A DNA stretch of 42,543 nucleotides from Phycisphaerae bacterium. GTDB lineage: Bacteria > Planctomycetota > Phycisphaerae > UBA1845. Positions 25,560-34,669 of the stretch are shown piece by piece; the stretch's first letter is position 1; each line of letters opens with the position of its first letter. The stretch spans positions 1-42,543 of the forward strand of contig JAJDDT010000025.1 in assembly GCA_029260165.1 (NCBI GenBank), written 5' to 3'. A program made the translations under genes and the position numbers. The notes beneath the pieces were generated by a model that was given only the letters and a program-made list of their open reading frames with translations, was not told the origin of the DNA and did not search any database.

Positions 25560-26780
25560 CTACAACGCGCTCGTCATGTCGAACATCGGCATGAACAACG
25601 AAATCGCGACAAACCCCACAACCACACCCATGACGATCAGAATCAGCGGCTCCAGCAGCTTGGTCACCGTCCCGAGCAACTCCGTATTGTCTTCATCGAG
25701 AATGTCCGCCACATAGGTCATGGCTTCACCGAGCTGTCCGCTCTCCTCACCCGTACGAACAGCCTGACAAATGTACGGTGCGACCATCCCCGACGATTCC
25801 AGCGCTCTGCTGAGGTTTCCACCGGACGTGATTTCCAGCTCCATCGCCTCGTAGAGCTGCTGATAGGAATGATGAAACGTCACCCCGCGAACCAGCCCGA
25901 TGGCTTCCAGAATACCAACCCGCGCACCGACCAGCATACCGAGCACGCGGAACGTCTCACCCTGAATCAGCCCCGACATCAACCTGCCCACCACGGGCAG
26001 GCGCATGGCTGTCTTCAACAACAGCCTCTTGCCGCCTTCGGTGGTGACCAGGGCAACGATTCCACCAGTCACGATCGCTGCTGCCCCGAGCACGACGTAC
26101 CATTGCGTTGTCGCAAACTTTGCTGTTGCCAGAAGGGCCTCCGTTGTCACCGGCAAATCAACGCCCAGATTTTTGAACATCTCGTTAAACCGGGGCAACA
26201 CGAAAAACATGAGAACCATCACGATGCAACTCGAAAGCATCGTGAGCAGTGCGGGATAAGCCGTCGCACCAACGACCTTGTTGCGCATTGCCCGTCGTTT
26301 GCCCACGATTTTCGATAGCCGTTCAAACATCGGTGACAAGGTAGCCGTCGCCTCACCCGCCGAAACGACAGCGCAATAACCCGAGTCAAACGTCCTGGGA
26401 AAATGTCGCAACGAGTCCGCCAGGGTTGTGCCTTCCTCAAGGTCCATGATGATATGGCGAATCATCCGGACGTGGGATTCCTTCGTAAACTGGCGGGCAA
26501 TCGTCTGCAACGCCTGCACAATTCCGCTGCCCGCGGTCAGAAGCATCGCCATCTGTCGTGTGAGCATCACAAGTTGCTTGATCGACAGTGCGACATTTTT
26601 ATCAACCGCCGTATCCGAAGCGGACTGCGTCGGGTGATCGAGCGAGAGCTTCTCTTCGATGTGCGTGACCGTCAGATTTTTACTTCGAAGCGTGTCAATG
26701 GCTGACCGAACATCCGACGTTTCCATCGTTGCGCTTTGCGACTGGCCCTTTTCGTCGACCGCTTCGTATGTGACGATCAT
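25560..26780 (-). CDS. gspF: GspF/PilC-type inner-membrane platform protein
   Basis: 406 residues. Two copies of the T2SSF four-helix domain: one around FTKESHVRMIRHIIMDLEEGTTLADSLRHFPRTF and one around IQGETFRVLGMLVGARVGILEAIGLVRG...SGGNLSRALESS. Three membrane helices are seen, two in the centre and one at the C-terminus (LLEPLILIVMGVVVGFVAISLFMPMF, the family's standard ending). It is the membrane platform on which the motor ATPase rotates subunits. It overlaps gspE by 4 bases (ATGA), so the two are coupled. Confidence 0.93.
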   Translation of the reverse strand: MIVTYEAVDEKGQSQSATMETSDVRSAIDTLRSKNLTVTHIEEKLSLDHPTQSASDTAVDKNVALSIKQLVMLTRQMAMLLTAGSGIVQALQTIARQFTKESHVRMIRHIIMDLEEGTTLADSLRHFPRTFDSGYCAVVSAGEATATLSPMFERLSKIVGKRRAMRNKVVGATAYPALLTMLSSCIVMVLMFFVLPRFNEMFKNLGVDLPVTTEALLATAKFATTQWYVVLGAAAIVTGGIVALVTTEGGKRLLLKTAMRLPVVGRLMSGLIQGETFRVLGMLVGARVGILEAIGLVRGVTFHHSYQQLYEAMELEITSGGNLSRALESSGMVAPYICQAVRTGEESGQLGEAMTYVADILDEDNTELLGTVTKLLEPLILIVMGVVVGFVAISLFMPMFDMTSAL

Positions 26781-28534
26781 ACAACCACCTCCTCATCTGC
26801 CCCGACCGGCTGATCTTCGAGCGACGGTCCGCCGCGCTCTGAACGGGTCACGCGCAGGACCTCCTCGAGCGAAGACTCACCGCGATCGACCACATCCAAC
26901 GCCTTGTCACGCAGTGTCCGCCAACCGGATTTTTTCAGGTGTTGGCGCAAATCGCCTTCGGGGGCACGTTTCTGAATCAAATCCGCCAAAGGCTGATCCA
27001 TCGGCATGATTTCATAAATACCGATACGACCGCGGAAACCGGTCATGTGACATTTTGAACATCCTTCGCCCTTCTGGAAAAGCTCGTTTTTGCGATGTCC
27101 CCAGCCGACCGATTCCAACAGTTCAGGCGAAGGGTAGTAGGACGCCTGACAGGCGGGACACAGCTTGCGCGGAAGACGCTGAGCCATGAAACCGATGACC
27201 GCCGACGATATCAGATAAGGCTCGATTCCCATGTCCAACAGGCGAGCCACCCCACCCGGACAGTCGTTCGTGTGCAGTGTGGACAGTACAAGGTGACCCG
27301 TGAGCGCTGCCTGAATCGCGACCCGGGCGGTGTCCTCATCGCGCATCTCGCCGATCATGACGATGTCCGGATCCTGTCGCAGAATCGATCGCAACGAGCG
27401 TGAAAATGTCAGCCCGACGGCGTCATTCACCTGAATCTGCGAAATCATCGACAACTGATACTCAACGGGATCTTCAACCGTCACGATGTTCTTGGTCGAA
27501 TCGTTCAGCAATTCCAGCGCCGAATACAGGGTCGTCGTCTTGCCGCTGCCCGTGGGACCGGTCACACACAACAACCCATAAGGACTCTTGAGCATCCCCT
27601 GCACAATTTGCAGGTCGTCGCCGAGCAATCCAAGGTCTTCCAACTCGAAACTCAGATTGCTCTTGTCCAGAATTCGAATGACGATCTTCTCACCCAGCAC
27701 CGTAGGCATGCTGGAGATACGCAGATCGATATCGCGACCGTCGGCAATCAGGTGCACCCGACCCTCCTGCGGAAGTCGTTTCTCGGCGATGTCCATCTTC
27801 CCGATGACCTTGATGCGCGACACGATCGACGCGTGCATGCCCTTGGGTGGCTTGAAAAACACACGAAGCTGACCGTCGATGCGGTAACGAATGTGTGTTT
27901 CCTTGCGATCGGGCTCGATGTGAATGTCGCTCGCACCGTCACGCAACGCAGACAACACCACGAGATTCACGAGATTGATCACCGGACTGCCGTCAACCAT
28001 CTGGTCGAGGTCCGTGATCCCGGACTCCTCCTCAACCTCAAGATCGTCGATCCGGACGTCGCTCTCCTCGATCGACGCCATGAAGGAATCGACCGTCACC
28101 TCTTTCGCGAGGTATTTCTGCTGAAACTCGTCGATGTTCTGCTCAAGCGCCAGAACCGAACGAACACGGCAGCCGGTCAATGACTGAATGCGATCCAGGG
28201 TCGGCAATGACTGCGGGTCCGCCATCGCCACCGTCAGCTCGTTGTTCACCCTAAACATCGGCAGCACCTTCAAACGCTCTGCCTCATCCTTCGGGATACA
28301 CTTGGCTACCTTTGGATCAATCAACCCGTGGCGGAGCACGACACCCTTGACATTGAGACGCTTGCCAAGCGCATTCACCAGCGAAGCCGACGTGATCGCA
28401 CCGACGTTCAGCAAGGCCTCGCCGAGTCGATCTCCGGACTTCTTCTGGTTTGCGAGCGCTTCCTCAAGCTGATCCGACGTGATCAACTGATCAGCCATCA
28501 ACTGCTCGCCAAGTTTTAACCCACGCTTGATCAT
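26777..28534 (-). CDS. gspE: GspE/PilB-type motor ATPase with tandem MshEN cyclic-di-GMP motifs
   Basis: 585 residues. Walker A GPTGSGKT (326-333), the Asp box before it, Walker B-like IVMIGEMRDEDT, the His box LVLSTLHTND, and two CxxC pairs (CPAC, CSKC) for zinc are all present, so the hexameric secretion/pilus motor is intact. The N-terminus carries two 24-residue copies of the MshEN pattern RLGxx..G....L...L..Q. Copy 1 starts at K7 and ends at Q30, with Lys for Arg and Gln for Gly. Copy 2 runs from R36 (RLGEALLNVGAI) to position 59, with Arg for the final Gln. MshEN domains bind cyclic-di-GMP, so this ATPase may be directly controlled by it; that is inference. A cyclic-di-GMP phosphodiesterase is encoded three genes upstream. 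Confidence 0.93.
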   Translation of the reverse strand: MIKRGLKLGEQLMADQLITSDQLEEALANQKKSGDRLGEALLNVGAITSASLVNALGKRLNVKGVVLRHGLIDPKVAKCIPKDEAERLKVLPMFRVNNELTVAMADPQSLPTLDRIQSLTGCRVRSVLALEQNIDEFQQKYLAKEVTVDSFMASIEESDVRIDDLEVEEESGITDLDQMVDGSPVINLVNLVVLSALRDGASDIHIEPDRKETHIRYRIDGQLRVFFKPPKGMHASIVSRIKVIGKMDIAEKRLPQEGRVHLIADGRDIDLRISSMPTVLGEKIVIRILDKSNLSFELEDLGLLGDDLQIVQGMLKSPYGLLCVTGPTGSGKTTTLYSALELLNDSTKNIVTVEDPVEYQLSMISQIQVNDAVGLTFSRSLRSILRQDPDIVMIGEMRDEDTARVAIQAALTGHLVLSTLHTNDCPGGVARLLDMGIEPYLISSAVIGFMAQRLPRKLCPACQASYYPSPELLESVGWGHRKNELFQKGEGCSKCHMTGFRGRIGIYEIMPMDQPLADLIQKRAPEGDLRQHLKKSGWRTLRDKALDVVDRGESSLEEVLRVTRSERGGPSLEDQPVGADEEVVV

Positions 28535-28561
28535 CGTCCGGTCAACCTGTTTCCGATTCGC

Positions 28562-28897
28562 CTACAGGAAGCTGCGTACTGCCCCATCGACACTCTCAAA
28601 AAACTGAAACCGATCACCCAAACCGGTCAGTTCCAGAATCTCGCGACACGTCGGTGTCACACCGGACACCTTCAACTGCGCACTGCGAGAGCGAAGCTCG
28701 TCGGCGACCTGAACGAAACCCTCCAGCGCGATGCTGTCCAGATATCCGACGTCCTTCATATCCACGACGACACGCGGATTCCGCGAGCTGATCGCGGTAC
28801 GGACCGCCCCCAGAAACTGCTCAGCCGCGTCGTCCAGAAGCGCCTCACTCGGTGCCAACACATCAACCGTGCCCACCGTCTGTCGGGATATTTTCAC
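28562..28897 (-). CDS. STAS-domain anti-sigma-factor antagonist-like protein
   Basis: 111 residues forming a single STAS domain. VVVDMKDVGYLDSIALEGF places a phosphorylatable Ser at 55, where SpoIIAA-type antagonists are switched by a kinase. The GTG start has AGGAGG 7 bases upstream. It overlaps the GAF/GGDEF-like gene by 4 bases (GTGA) and precedes gspE by 27. No partner kinase (SpoIIAB-like) or PP2C phosphatase is encoded in the window. It could respond to the histidine kinase path or act as a scaffold; the partner is unknown. Confidence 0.87.
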   Translation of the reverse strand: MKISRQTVGTVDVLAPSEALLDDAAEQFLGAVRTAISSRNPRVVVDMKDVGYLDSIALEGFVQVADELRSRSAQLKVSGVTPTCREILELTGLGDRFQFFESVDGAVRSFL

Positions 28898-30207
28898 GTC
28901 CTCGCCTCCTGGGCAACCCCGGATAACTCAACGTCCGAAACCACCGACAAGTCCTTTTCCCTCGCCGCGTGACACAGGGCAACCGACTGCCCCAACAGGC
29001 TGTCCACGTTTGGCTCACCCGCACCACTTCCCGCAACCCCGCAACGAATGCGAAGAGCAACGCCCGTTCCGCGATCGCTCAGTAACCTGCTCACGGCGTC
29101 ATTGACCATCTCGGTCAACTGCCTCGCAATCAACGTCGCCAATGCGGAATCAACCCGACGCAACAACACCACAAACCGCGAATCGTCAAAACGCCCAAGC
29201 CGATCATCAGGCCTGACCCGCTCCAACATCGATTGCCCCACGAGCCTCACGACCTCGTTGGCCATGTCCCACAAATGCAAATCCAGCAACCGTCGGTGAC
29301 CCTCAATCACCAACACCGCCAACGCAACAGGCTCTCCCGATCGATAACACGACGCCGCCACCTGTCGCGATGCCGTCATAAACGAATCACGCGTCAACAC
29401 ACCCGACACATGATCGCAATCCGTCGCCATCCGACTTCGGCAGACCTCCGCCAACGTCCCCCAAAACTGACCGACCAACAAATCGATCGTACGCAGAAAC
29501 GTCCGTGAACAATCCTCGCCGGACAACCCACCCACCGACACCACACCAATACTTCTGCCTCCCCGACGAATCGCAAAACACCACTGCGGCGGCATCGACG
29601 ACTCATTCGCCAGCCGTCGAACCAGATCACCCTGCGACGCATCGTCGGCGTAATACGAATTCCCCGTCATAGCCACATGACCCATGATCCCCGCACGCGA
29701 CGAAATCGATTGACCTTCACCATCGCCCACCGCCATGCGCATCGGTACCAGAACATCACCCTCCGCCAGAATGCGGAAAGGCCTCACATGTGTCGCCCCA
29801 CACACATCATGCAACGTCCGCCGAACAAACTCATCAAAAGAGGCCCACGGATCCTCGTCATTCCGTTTCGATTCAAGCCAACCGTCGAACTGCGTGATCG
29901 TATGCGACACGCACGCTGTCTCGCTCAACCCGTGATCATCGCGATTTTCAAGCCCCTTCCGATGTCCAGCCCGCGCCCGCGACGACCAGTCCGCCAACCC
30001 GACAATCGCCGCCGCACCCGCCAGCAACGCCGAAAACAAACTCGCATCCGCCCAGAACGGGGTCCGCGTCGTTACCTGCACGATGACGACCCAATACAAC
30101 GCGCACATAATCCCAAGCCACGTCGCACGCGACTGCCCGATCAATCGACCACCAATCCCCGCACCAACCACCACCGGAAACCAGGGAAGCATGACGTCCA
30201 TAATCAT
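28894..30207 (-). CDS. Membrane GAF protein with degenerate GGDEF domain
   Basis: 437 residues. Two membrane helices lie within the first 75. A GAF-like region spans about 120-255 (FRILAEGDVLVPMR..., AGIMGHVAMTGNSYYADDAS, GGRSIGVVSVGGLSG). A GGDEF-fold region runs from about 265 to 420 (DHVSGVLTRDSFMTAS is the usual D..TG(L)..R start). Where a cyclase reads R-x-GGDEF this protein reads R-F-DDSRF (339-345), so the diguanylate cyclase site is lost. It is therefore probably a sensor or binding protein, not an enzyme. The start overlaps the HD-GYP stop by 1 base (TGATG). Confidence 0.78.
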   Translation of the reverse strand: MIMDVMLPWFPVVVGAGIGGRLIGQSRATWLGIMCALYWVVIVQVTTRTPFWADASLFSALLAGAAAIVGLADWSSRARAGHRKGLENRDDHGLSETACVSHTITQFDGWLESKRNDEDPWASFDEFVRRTLHDVCGATHVRPFRILAEGDVLVPMRMAVGDGEGQSISSRAGIMGHVAMTGNSYYADDASQGDLVRRLANESSMPPQWCFAIRRGGRSIGVVSVGGLSGEDCSRTFLRTIDLLVGQFWGTLAEVCRSRMATDCDHVSGVLTRDSFMTASRQVAASCYRSGEPVALAVLVIEGHRRLLDLHLWDMANEVVRLVGQSMLERVRPDDRLGRFDDSRFVVLLRRVDSALATLIARQLTEMVNDAVSRLLSDRGTGVALRIRCGVAGSGAGEPNVDSLLGQSVALCHAAREKDLSVVSDVELSGVAQEART

Positions 30208-31583
30208 CAGCCGGCGCTCCCCTGTCCGACAGGCTCTTCGACAACAACCGCCATACCCCGTTCAGTCTCCACCGACGTTCCGTTATCACCAGAAACCAGA
30301 CACAACGTTGCGGAGGTATTCCCGATGTCGTTAAACGCATCCGGATTGTCTTTGTAAAACCGCTCGATCATCGCCACAAAACGTCCGCACAACCGCGCAT
30401 CCACGACCGTGCCAGCCTCCTCCTTCAATATCTCGATCGCTTTTTCCCATGGAAATGCTGCCCGATACGATCGCGTCGTCGTCAACGCGTCAAAAATATC
30501 CGCGATCTGAATCACCCGTCCGTCCAGGGGAATATTCTCCCCGGTCAACCCGAACGGATAACCCTTTCCGTCATACCGCTCATGATGATGCAACACACCA
30601 TCCACACACGGACGCATGTACGAATTGTCACGAATAATCTCGTAACCACGCATCGGATGCTCTTTGATGTGCGCGAATTCCTCGTCCGTCAGCTTGCCCT
30701 CTTTTTTCAACACATCATCGCGAATCCCGATCTTCCCGACGTCATGCAACAACGCCGACCACTCCAGCAGCCGCAACGCCCCCGCGTCGTAACCGATCTC
30801 TTTCGCCAAAAGCCTCGCGTAATAACCGACGCGCGTGGAGTGTCCCGATGTGTAGGGATCCTTCTGATCGACGGCGGTGACGAGCGTTCGCACCGTCTCG
30901 GTGTTGGTGTTCTGCAATTCGCGCACAAGCCGAAAATTCTGAATCACGTCACCGCAAAACGACGACAGCGATTCAAGAACCTGCATGTCACCGCTTTCCC
31001 ACTCCCGATCATCACCAGGCTCCCGCTTCCGCGTCAGCACACTGGCCACAACAAATACATCACCGGCAAAAATCGGTGAGATCAACGCTTCCTGCGAACC
31101 ATCCGGCGACCCGACGACCTGCTCACAACGCTCATCCCGCGACTGCTTCAGTCCATCTTCAAGCCATGACTCCCACTCAAAACCCGCAGCAGGTTCGCCC
31201 GTCGCAAGGTGACACCTGAAACCATCACCCCAGGCGGTGAAAATATCATCCTCGAAATACGTCGCGCGCAGGCTCTCCATCAACCTCGCGACAACCTCAC
31301 TCTCGCTCTCCAGAGTCAGCATGTTACGCGTCACTTCAAACACGATCCCAAGCTGCTCATAGGACCGCATCAACGCGTTGGCCATCCCTTCCTGCTCGCG
31401 CGACATGCGGTCAACCTGCTCGCTCAACACCTCCAGCGCAGCCTCGACCACTGCACCGCCGGGAACCGATTTACCCGGGCAGGAACCGCCCAAAAGCGCA
31501 CCACGCAACTCGGAAACAACCTCACACGCAGAAAGGTCTTCCAGTCTTTGTCGATCGCCGGATGTCTCTACCCTGTCAGCCAA
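30207..31583 (-). CDS. GAF-HD-GYP cyclic-di-GMP phosphodiesterase
   Basis: 458 residues from a TTG with AGGAG 6 bases upstream (AGGAGTTCCGTTG). A coiled-coil lead (about 45-80) and GAF-like region (80-225) precede a complete HD-GYP domain: H248, HD at 280-281 followed by VGKIGI, H309, and HHERYDGKGYP (H333, H334, G339, GYP 341-343), then DIFDALTTTRSYR. All metal ligands known for the family are kept, so it should linearise cyclic-di-GMP. It is cytoplasmic. It lies between a stand-alone receiver gene and the degenerate GGDEF gene, in the same run as the MshEN motor. Confidence 0.92.
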   Translation of the reverse strand: MADRVETSGDRQRLEDLSACEVVSELRGALLGGSCPGKSVPGGAVVEAALEVLSEQVDRMSREQEGMANALMRSYEQLGIVFEVTRNMLTLESESEVVARLMESLRATYFEDDIFTAWGDGFRCHLATGEPAAGFEWESWLEDGLKQSRDERCEQVVGSPDGSQEALISPIFAGDVFVVASVLTRKREPGDDREWESGDMQVLESLSSFCGDVIQNFRLVRELQNTNTETVRTLVTAVDQKDPYTSGHSTRVGYYARLLAKEIGYDAGALRLLEWSALLHDVGKIGIRDDVLKKEGKLTDEEFAHIKEHPMRGYEIIRDNSYMRPCVDGVLHHHERYDGKGYPFGLTGENIPLDGRVIQIADIFDALTTTRSYRAAFPWEKAIEILKEEAGTVVDARLCGRFVAMIERFYKDNPDAFNDIGNTSATLCLVSGDNGTSVETERGMAVVVEEPVGQGSAG

Positions 31584-31613
31584 CGGAACTCCTGCCTCAA
31601 AAATCGCCCATCG

Positions 31614-31997
31614 CTAACCCGTGTTGCCAGCCGCCCCAGCCCCCAGTTGCCGCTCAATATCCCGAATCAGCCGTGACGGCGAAAAGGGTTTCGGATGGAG
31701 ATCGACCCCGAATTCCTCCAACTGAGACCGGACGCCCGCCTGGTCCGCACGCGAACTGAGCAGGATCATCGGCGTGTTACACGATCGCTCCTGCCGCAAC
31801 CACCGAACCAGCTCCAGACCCGTCACACGCGGCATGTTGACGTCCGAAACAATCAGATCGAAATCGCCTTCAGCGAGAAACTCCTGAGCAACCGCGCCGT
31901 TTTTCGCCTCGGTCACGTCATGGCCTGACTTCGTAAGCCACATGCACATGACCCGTATGATGTGGGCATCATCCTCAACAACCAAAATGCGCGCCAT
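31614..31997 (-). CDS. Stand-alone receiver (response regulator) protein
   Basis: 127 residues from the ATG at 31997, with AGGAG 9 bases upstream; the GTG at 32000 is an alternative. It is a receiver domain with no output domain. The acidic pair in VVEDD, the phosphoacceptor D52 in IVSDVNMP, Ser after ILL, and K103 in HPKPFS are the standard set. It follows the histidine kinase gene closely and is its likely partner. With no DNA-binding part, it probably acts by protein contact, perhaps on the HD-GYP or the motor complex. Confidence 0.9.
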   Translation of the reverse strand: MARILVVEDDAHIIRVMCMWLTKSGHDVTEAKNGAVAQEFLAEGDFDLIVSDVNMPRVTGLELVRWLRQERSCNTPMILLSSRADQAGVRSQLEEFGVDLHPKPFSPSRLIRDIERQLGAGAAGNTG

Positions 31998-32003
31998 CAC
32001 ACA

Positions 32004-33884
32004 TCACTCCTGCTTCGCGGAGACCGGCAACGAAGATGTAAGCTCCGCCAACGGCAACCGCACGATAAATGTCGATCCTTCGCCGCGCACGCTCATCAGT
32101 TCAATATCCCCGCCATGACGCCTGGCAATTTCCCGCGCCGTCGTCAACCCGATTCCCGTCCCCTCGATGTCCGACGTCTCCGGGGCAGACCCGCGCTGAA
32201 ATTTCTTGAAAATCGCTTCGTGGTCCGCGGGATCAACCCCAATCCCCGTGTCCTTCACCGAAACCATCAGCTCATCCGGATGCACCTGACACGACACAAA
32301 AACAAACCCCCCATCGGGCGTGTACTTCAAGGCATTGCCCAGAAGGTTGTTCATCACGACCGCAAGCTTGTCACGGTCACCTCGAAGCACCGGCAGCTTC
32401 GAGGGCAGCTTCATCTGCATATCGATCTTCTTGTCGTCCGCCAATCCGCGAATATCCTGAACAGCATCCTCCAGAAGCGCCCGAAGATCGACGTTGTGCA
32501 TTTCAAGCTGAATCGAGCCAACCTCAAGTTGCGACATGCTCAAAACATCATCAATCAAACGCGACAGACGGCGGGTTTCCTTCGTGATAACGTTGTAACA
32601 TTCCGTAATCATCTGCGGATCATCAAAAACACCGCTCGACAACGTCTCCGTGTACGCACGAATGTTGGTCAACGGCGTCCGAAGCTCATGCGTTACCTGC
32701 GCGACGAATTCAGACGACGAACGCTCCGCCCGTATCTGCTGACTAATGTCCGAAATCGTCACAACACACTCACCTCGTCCCACATGCTTCCCCGCAGGCA
32801 TCACGCGAACACGGTAGTGCGTCTCACCATCATCCTCCTCAATCACCGATGACGAAGCCCGCACAGCACCCGACTCATCAATCGCTTCGCGAATCAGACC
32901 CACGACCGACCCGGCTGTCTCAGTATCCGTCAATTCCTCCAGCGATCTCCGCTTCACAGGCTCGTCCGGCAAACCCAGCAACCGTCTCGCTGCACCATTC
33001 GCATACGACAGCGATTGACCGTTTTGCACATGGAGCACGCCGTCAGGAAGCACGTCGACCACCTCGTCCAGATCTCCCTTGCGCGACTTCGTCAGAACCG
33101 CCTTAAGCTCGTTCTCCGCCGTCGCTCGTTTCGCACCCACCTCGAGATCGTGCGCAAAGTCAATCAGCTTGTTCCACTGAATACCCAATGCGTCCGACGC
33201 ATCCGCCAAACGCAATACCTCCAGATCCTTCTCAACCTGCTCACCACGACTCAACAGCGATTCCGAAATGCGACCCATATGACGATAATGACGACCAACC
33301 CAGCGCGCAATCATCGCAACACAACCAACAAGAACCGCCGCCAAAACCAGCACCGACGCCGGAACCGACAAAACCCCGGACCCCACGTCCGTCAACGCAA
33401 CACCATCCAGGTACCATTTCCCCTTCCCCACCACGTCCGCCAACGATGCCTGAAAATGATACGCATTCCCCCCGGCGTCCTTATCCCCGTCAGCCCGACC
33501 ACGAACACCGTGGTCTGCCGCGGAGACGCTCAGGCCAACCTCGCACAGCTTCCCGATCTGCTCAACACGCGTCGACGCCACAATCAACCGACCGTCGTCA
33601 ATCAATCGCAGTTCCCGCCACTTCCCACCGCGTACAAATTCGCGCAACACCCGCTGATAAACCGACGCGTCTCCATCAGGCAATTCCCCAATCCGCGACG
33701 ACAGCATCCTCAAACCATGCTCGGTTGACCCACGCCACGACGATACCTGTCGATCCGCAGCCGCGCGTGTGCTCAGAATCGACGTCAACGGAACACTTGC
33801 AGCCACCAGCAGAAGCAGCGCAACCCCCGCCAGCCTCGGCCCCGCCCTGGACGAAAACAGCTTTTTCAATCGATCAGGCTTCAT
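32004..33884 (-). CDS. Membrane sensor histidine kinase with PAS domain
   Basis: 626 residues from MKPDRLKKLF; an upstream extension to 33941 is open but unlike the family. Two membrane helices flank a periplasmic sensor (about 15-35 and 185-205). A coiled stretch, then a PAS domain (VLPDGVLHVQNGQSLSYANGAARRLLG) lead to HisKA with H399 in VAQVTHELRTPLTN, and a HATPase_c domain with NNLLGNALKYTPDGG, KDTGIGVDP and GTGIGLTTAREIARRHGG. It is intact. The sensed signal is unknown. It is the first gene of the long minus-strand run. Confidence 0.92.
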   Translation of the reverse strand: MKPDRLKKLFSSRAGPRLAGVALLLLVAASVPLTSILSTRAAADRQVSSWRGSTEHGLRMLSSRIGELPDGDASVYQRVLREFVRGGKWRELRLIDDGRLIVASTRVEQIGKLCEVGLSVSAADHGVRGRADGDKDAGGNAYHFQASLADVVGKGKWYLDGVALTDVGSGVLSVPASVLVLAAVLVGCVAMIARWVGRHYRHMGRISESLLSRGEQVEKDLEVLRLADASDALGIQWNKLIDFAHDLEVGAKRATAENELKAVLTKSRKGDLDEVVDVLPDGVLHVQNGQSLSYANGAARRLLGLPDEPVKRRSLEELTDTETAGSVVGLIREAIDESGAVRASSSVIEEDDGETHYRVRVMPAGKHVGRGECVVTISDISQQIRAERSSSEFVAQVTHELRTPLTNIRAYTETLSSGVFDDPQMITECYNVITKETRRLSRLIDDVLSMSQLEVGSIQLEMHNVDLRALLEDAVQDIRGLADDKKIDMQMKLPSKLPVLRGDRDKLAVVMNNLLGNALKYTPDGGFVFVSCQVHPDELMVSVKDTGIGVDPADHEAIFKKFQRGSAPETSDIEGTGIGLTTAREIARRHGGDIELMSVRGEGSTFIVRLPLAELTSSLPVSAKQE

Positions 33885-34117
33885 CAGCGCGCGGTTTCCC
33901 TGTACATCCCCAAACCGACCTCCCAACAGACGAACACACATCCGTCCGTCCGTTTCATCGTGTCACAGAACACCCCCCTTGATTACCACCCCCCGCACAA
34001 ACCCCTATCGGACCCCCAAAACCCCGCAATAAGACGCCTGTCCGAGAATACGCACTACCGCCCATCTCATTCGCTCGTTGTCTTCTCAGCCCAACCTCAC
34101 TAAAACAGGCACCTGAT

Positions 34118-34669
34118 ATGGGACCAACCTCACCGACAAACCCGCCCGCCGACCGAACATGGACTCTCAAGCCATTCCACGACAACCATGCAGGCGTCGT
34201 TGCAGGATGGGTAAAATCCGAAACCGACCTGCTCTGGCTCGCACCCCGAACAAAAGCACCGCTCACCCCACAAAAGGTCATCGCATGGGCAGGACCGAGA
34301 AATATCAGCCTGCTCCTCTTCTCAAATCAACAAAACGACCCCGTCGGATATGGCGAGCTGAATCAAATGCGAAACGACCCGCACCACTACTGGCTAGGCC
34401 ACATCATCATCAACCCTGACATCAGACGTCAGGGCATCGGTTTGGCGTTCGTAAAAAAACTGCTGACGATCGCGTTCAACGATCACAACGCAGGACGTGT
34501 CTCACTCATCGTTTTCCCCGAAAACGAACCCGCCGTGAAATGCTACGAAAAAGCGGGGTTCCTTCCCACCCGGGTCGAAACCCACAATTTCAAATCCAAC
34601 GGCAAGACATGCCGAATGCTTCGAATGGACCTCGACAGACCGCCGCCTCAACCTCTGATCACCGATTAG
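34118..34669 (+). CDS. GNAT-family N-acetyltransferase
   Basis: 183 residues. The acetyl-CoA-binding motif A is RRQGIGLAFVKKLL, preceded by the strand WLGHIIINPDI and followed by LIVFPENEPAVKCYEKAGF, the standard motif B. Acetylates an amine on an unknown substrate; the RimJ/RimI type is likely by shape. The 35-residue N-terminal part is Pro-rich. It points away from the histidine kinase gene and its stop overlaps the stop of the convergent small gene by 2 bases. No strong ribosome binding site was seen. Confidence 0.85.
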   Translation: MGPTSPTNPPADRTWTLKPFHDNHAGVVAGWVKSETDLLWLAPRTKAPLTPQKVIAWAGPRNISLLLFSNQQNDPVGYGELNQMRNDPHHYWLGHIIINPDIRRQGIGLAFVKKLLTIAFNDHNAGRVSLIVFPENEPAVKCYEKAGFLPTRVETHNFKSNGKTCRMLRMDLDRPPPQPLITD

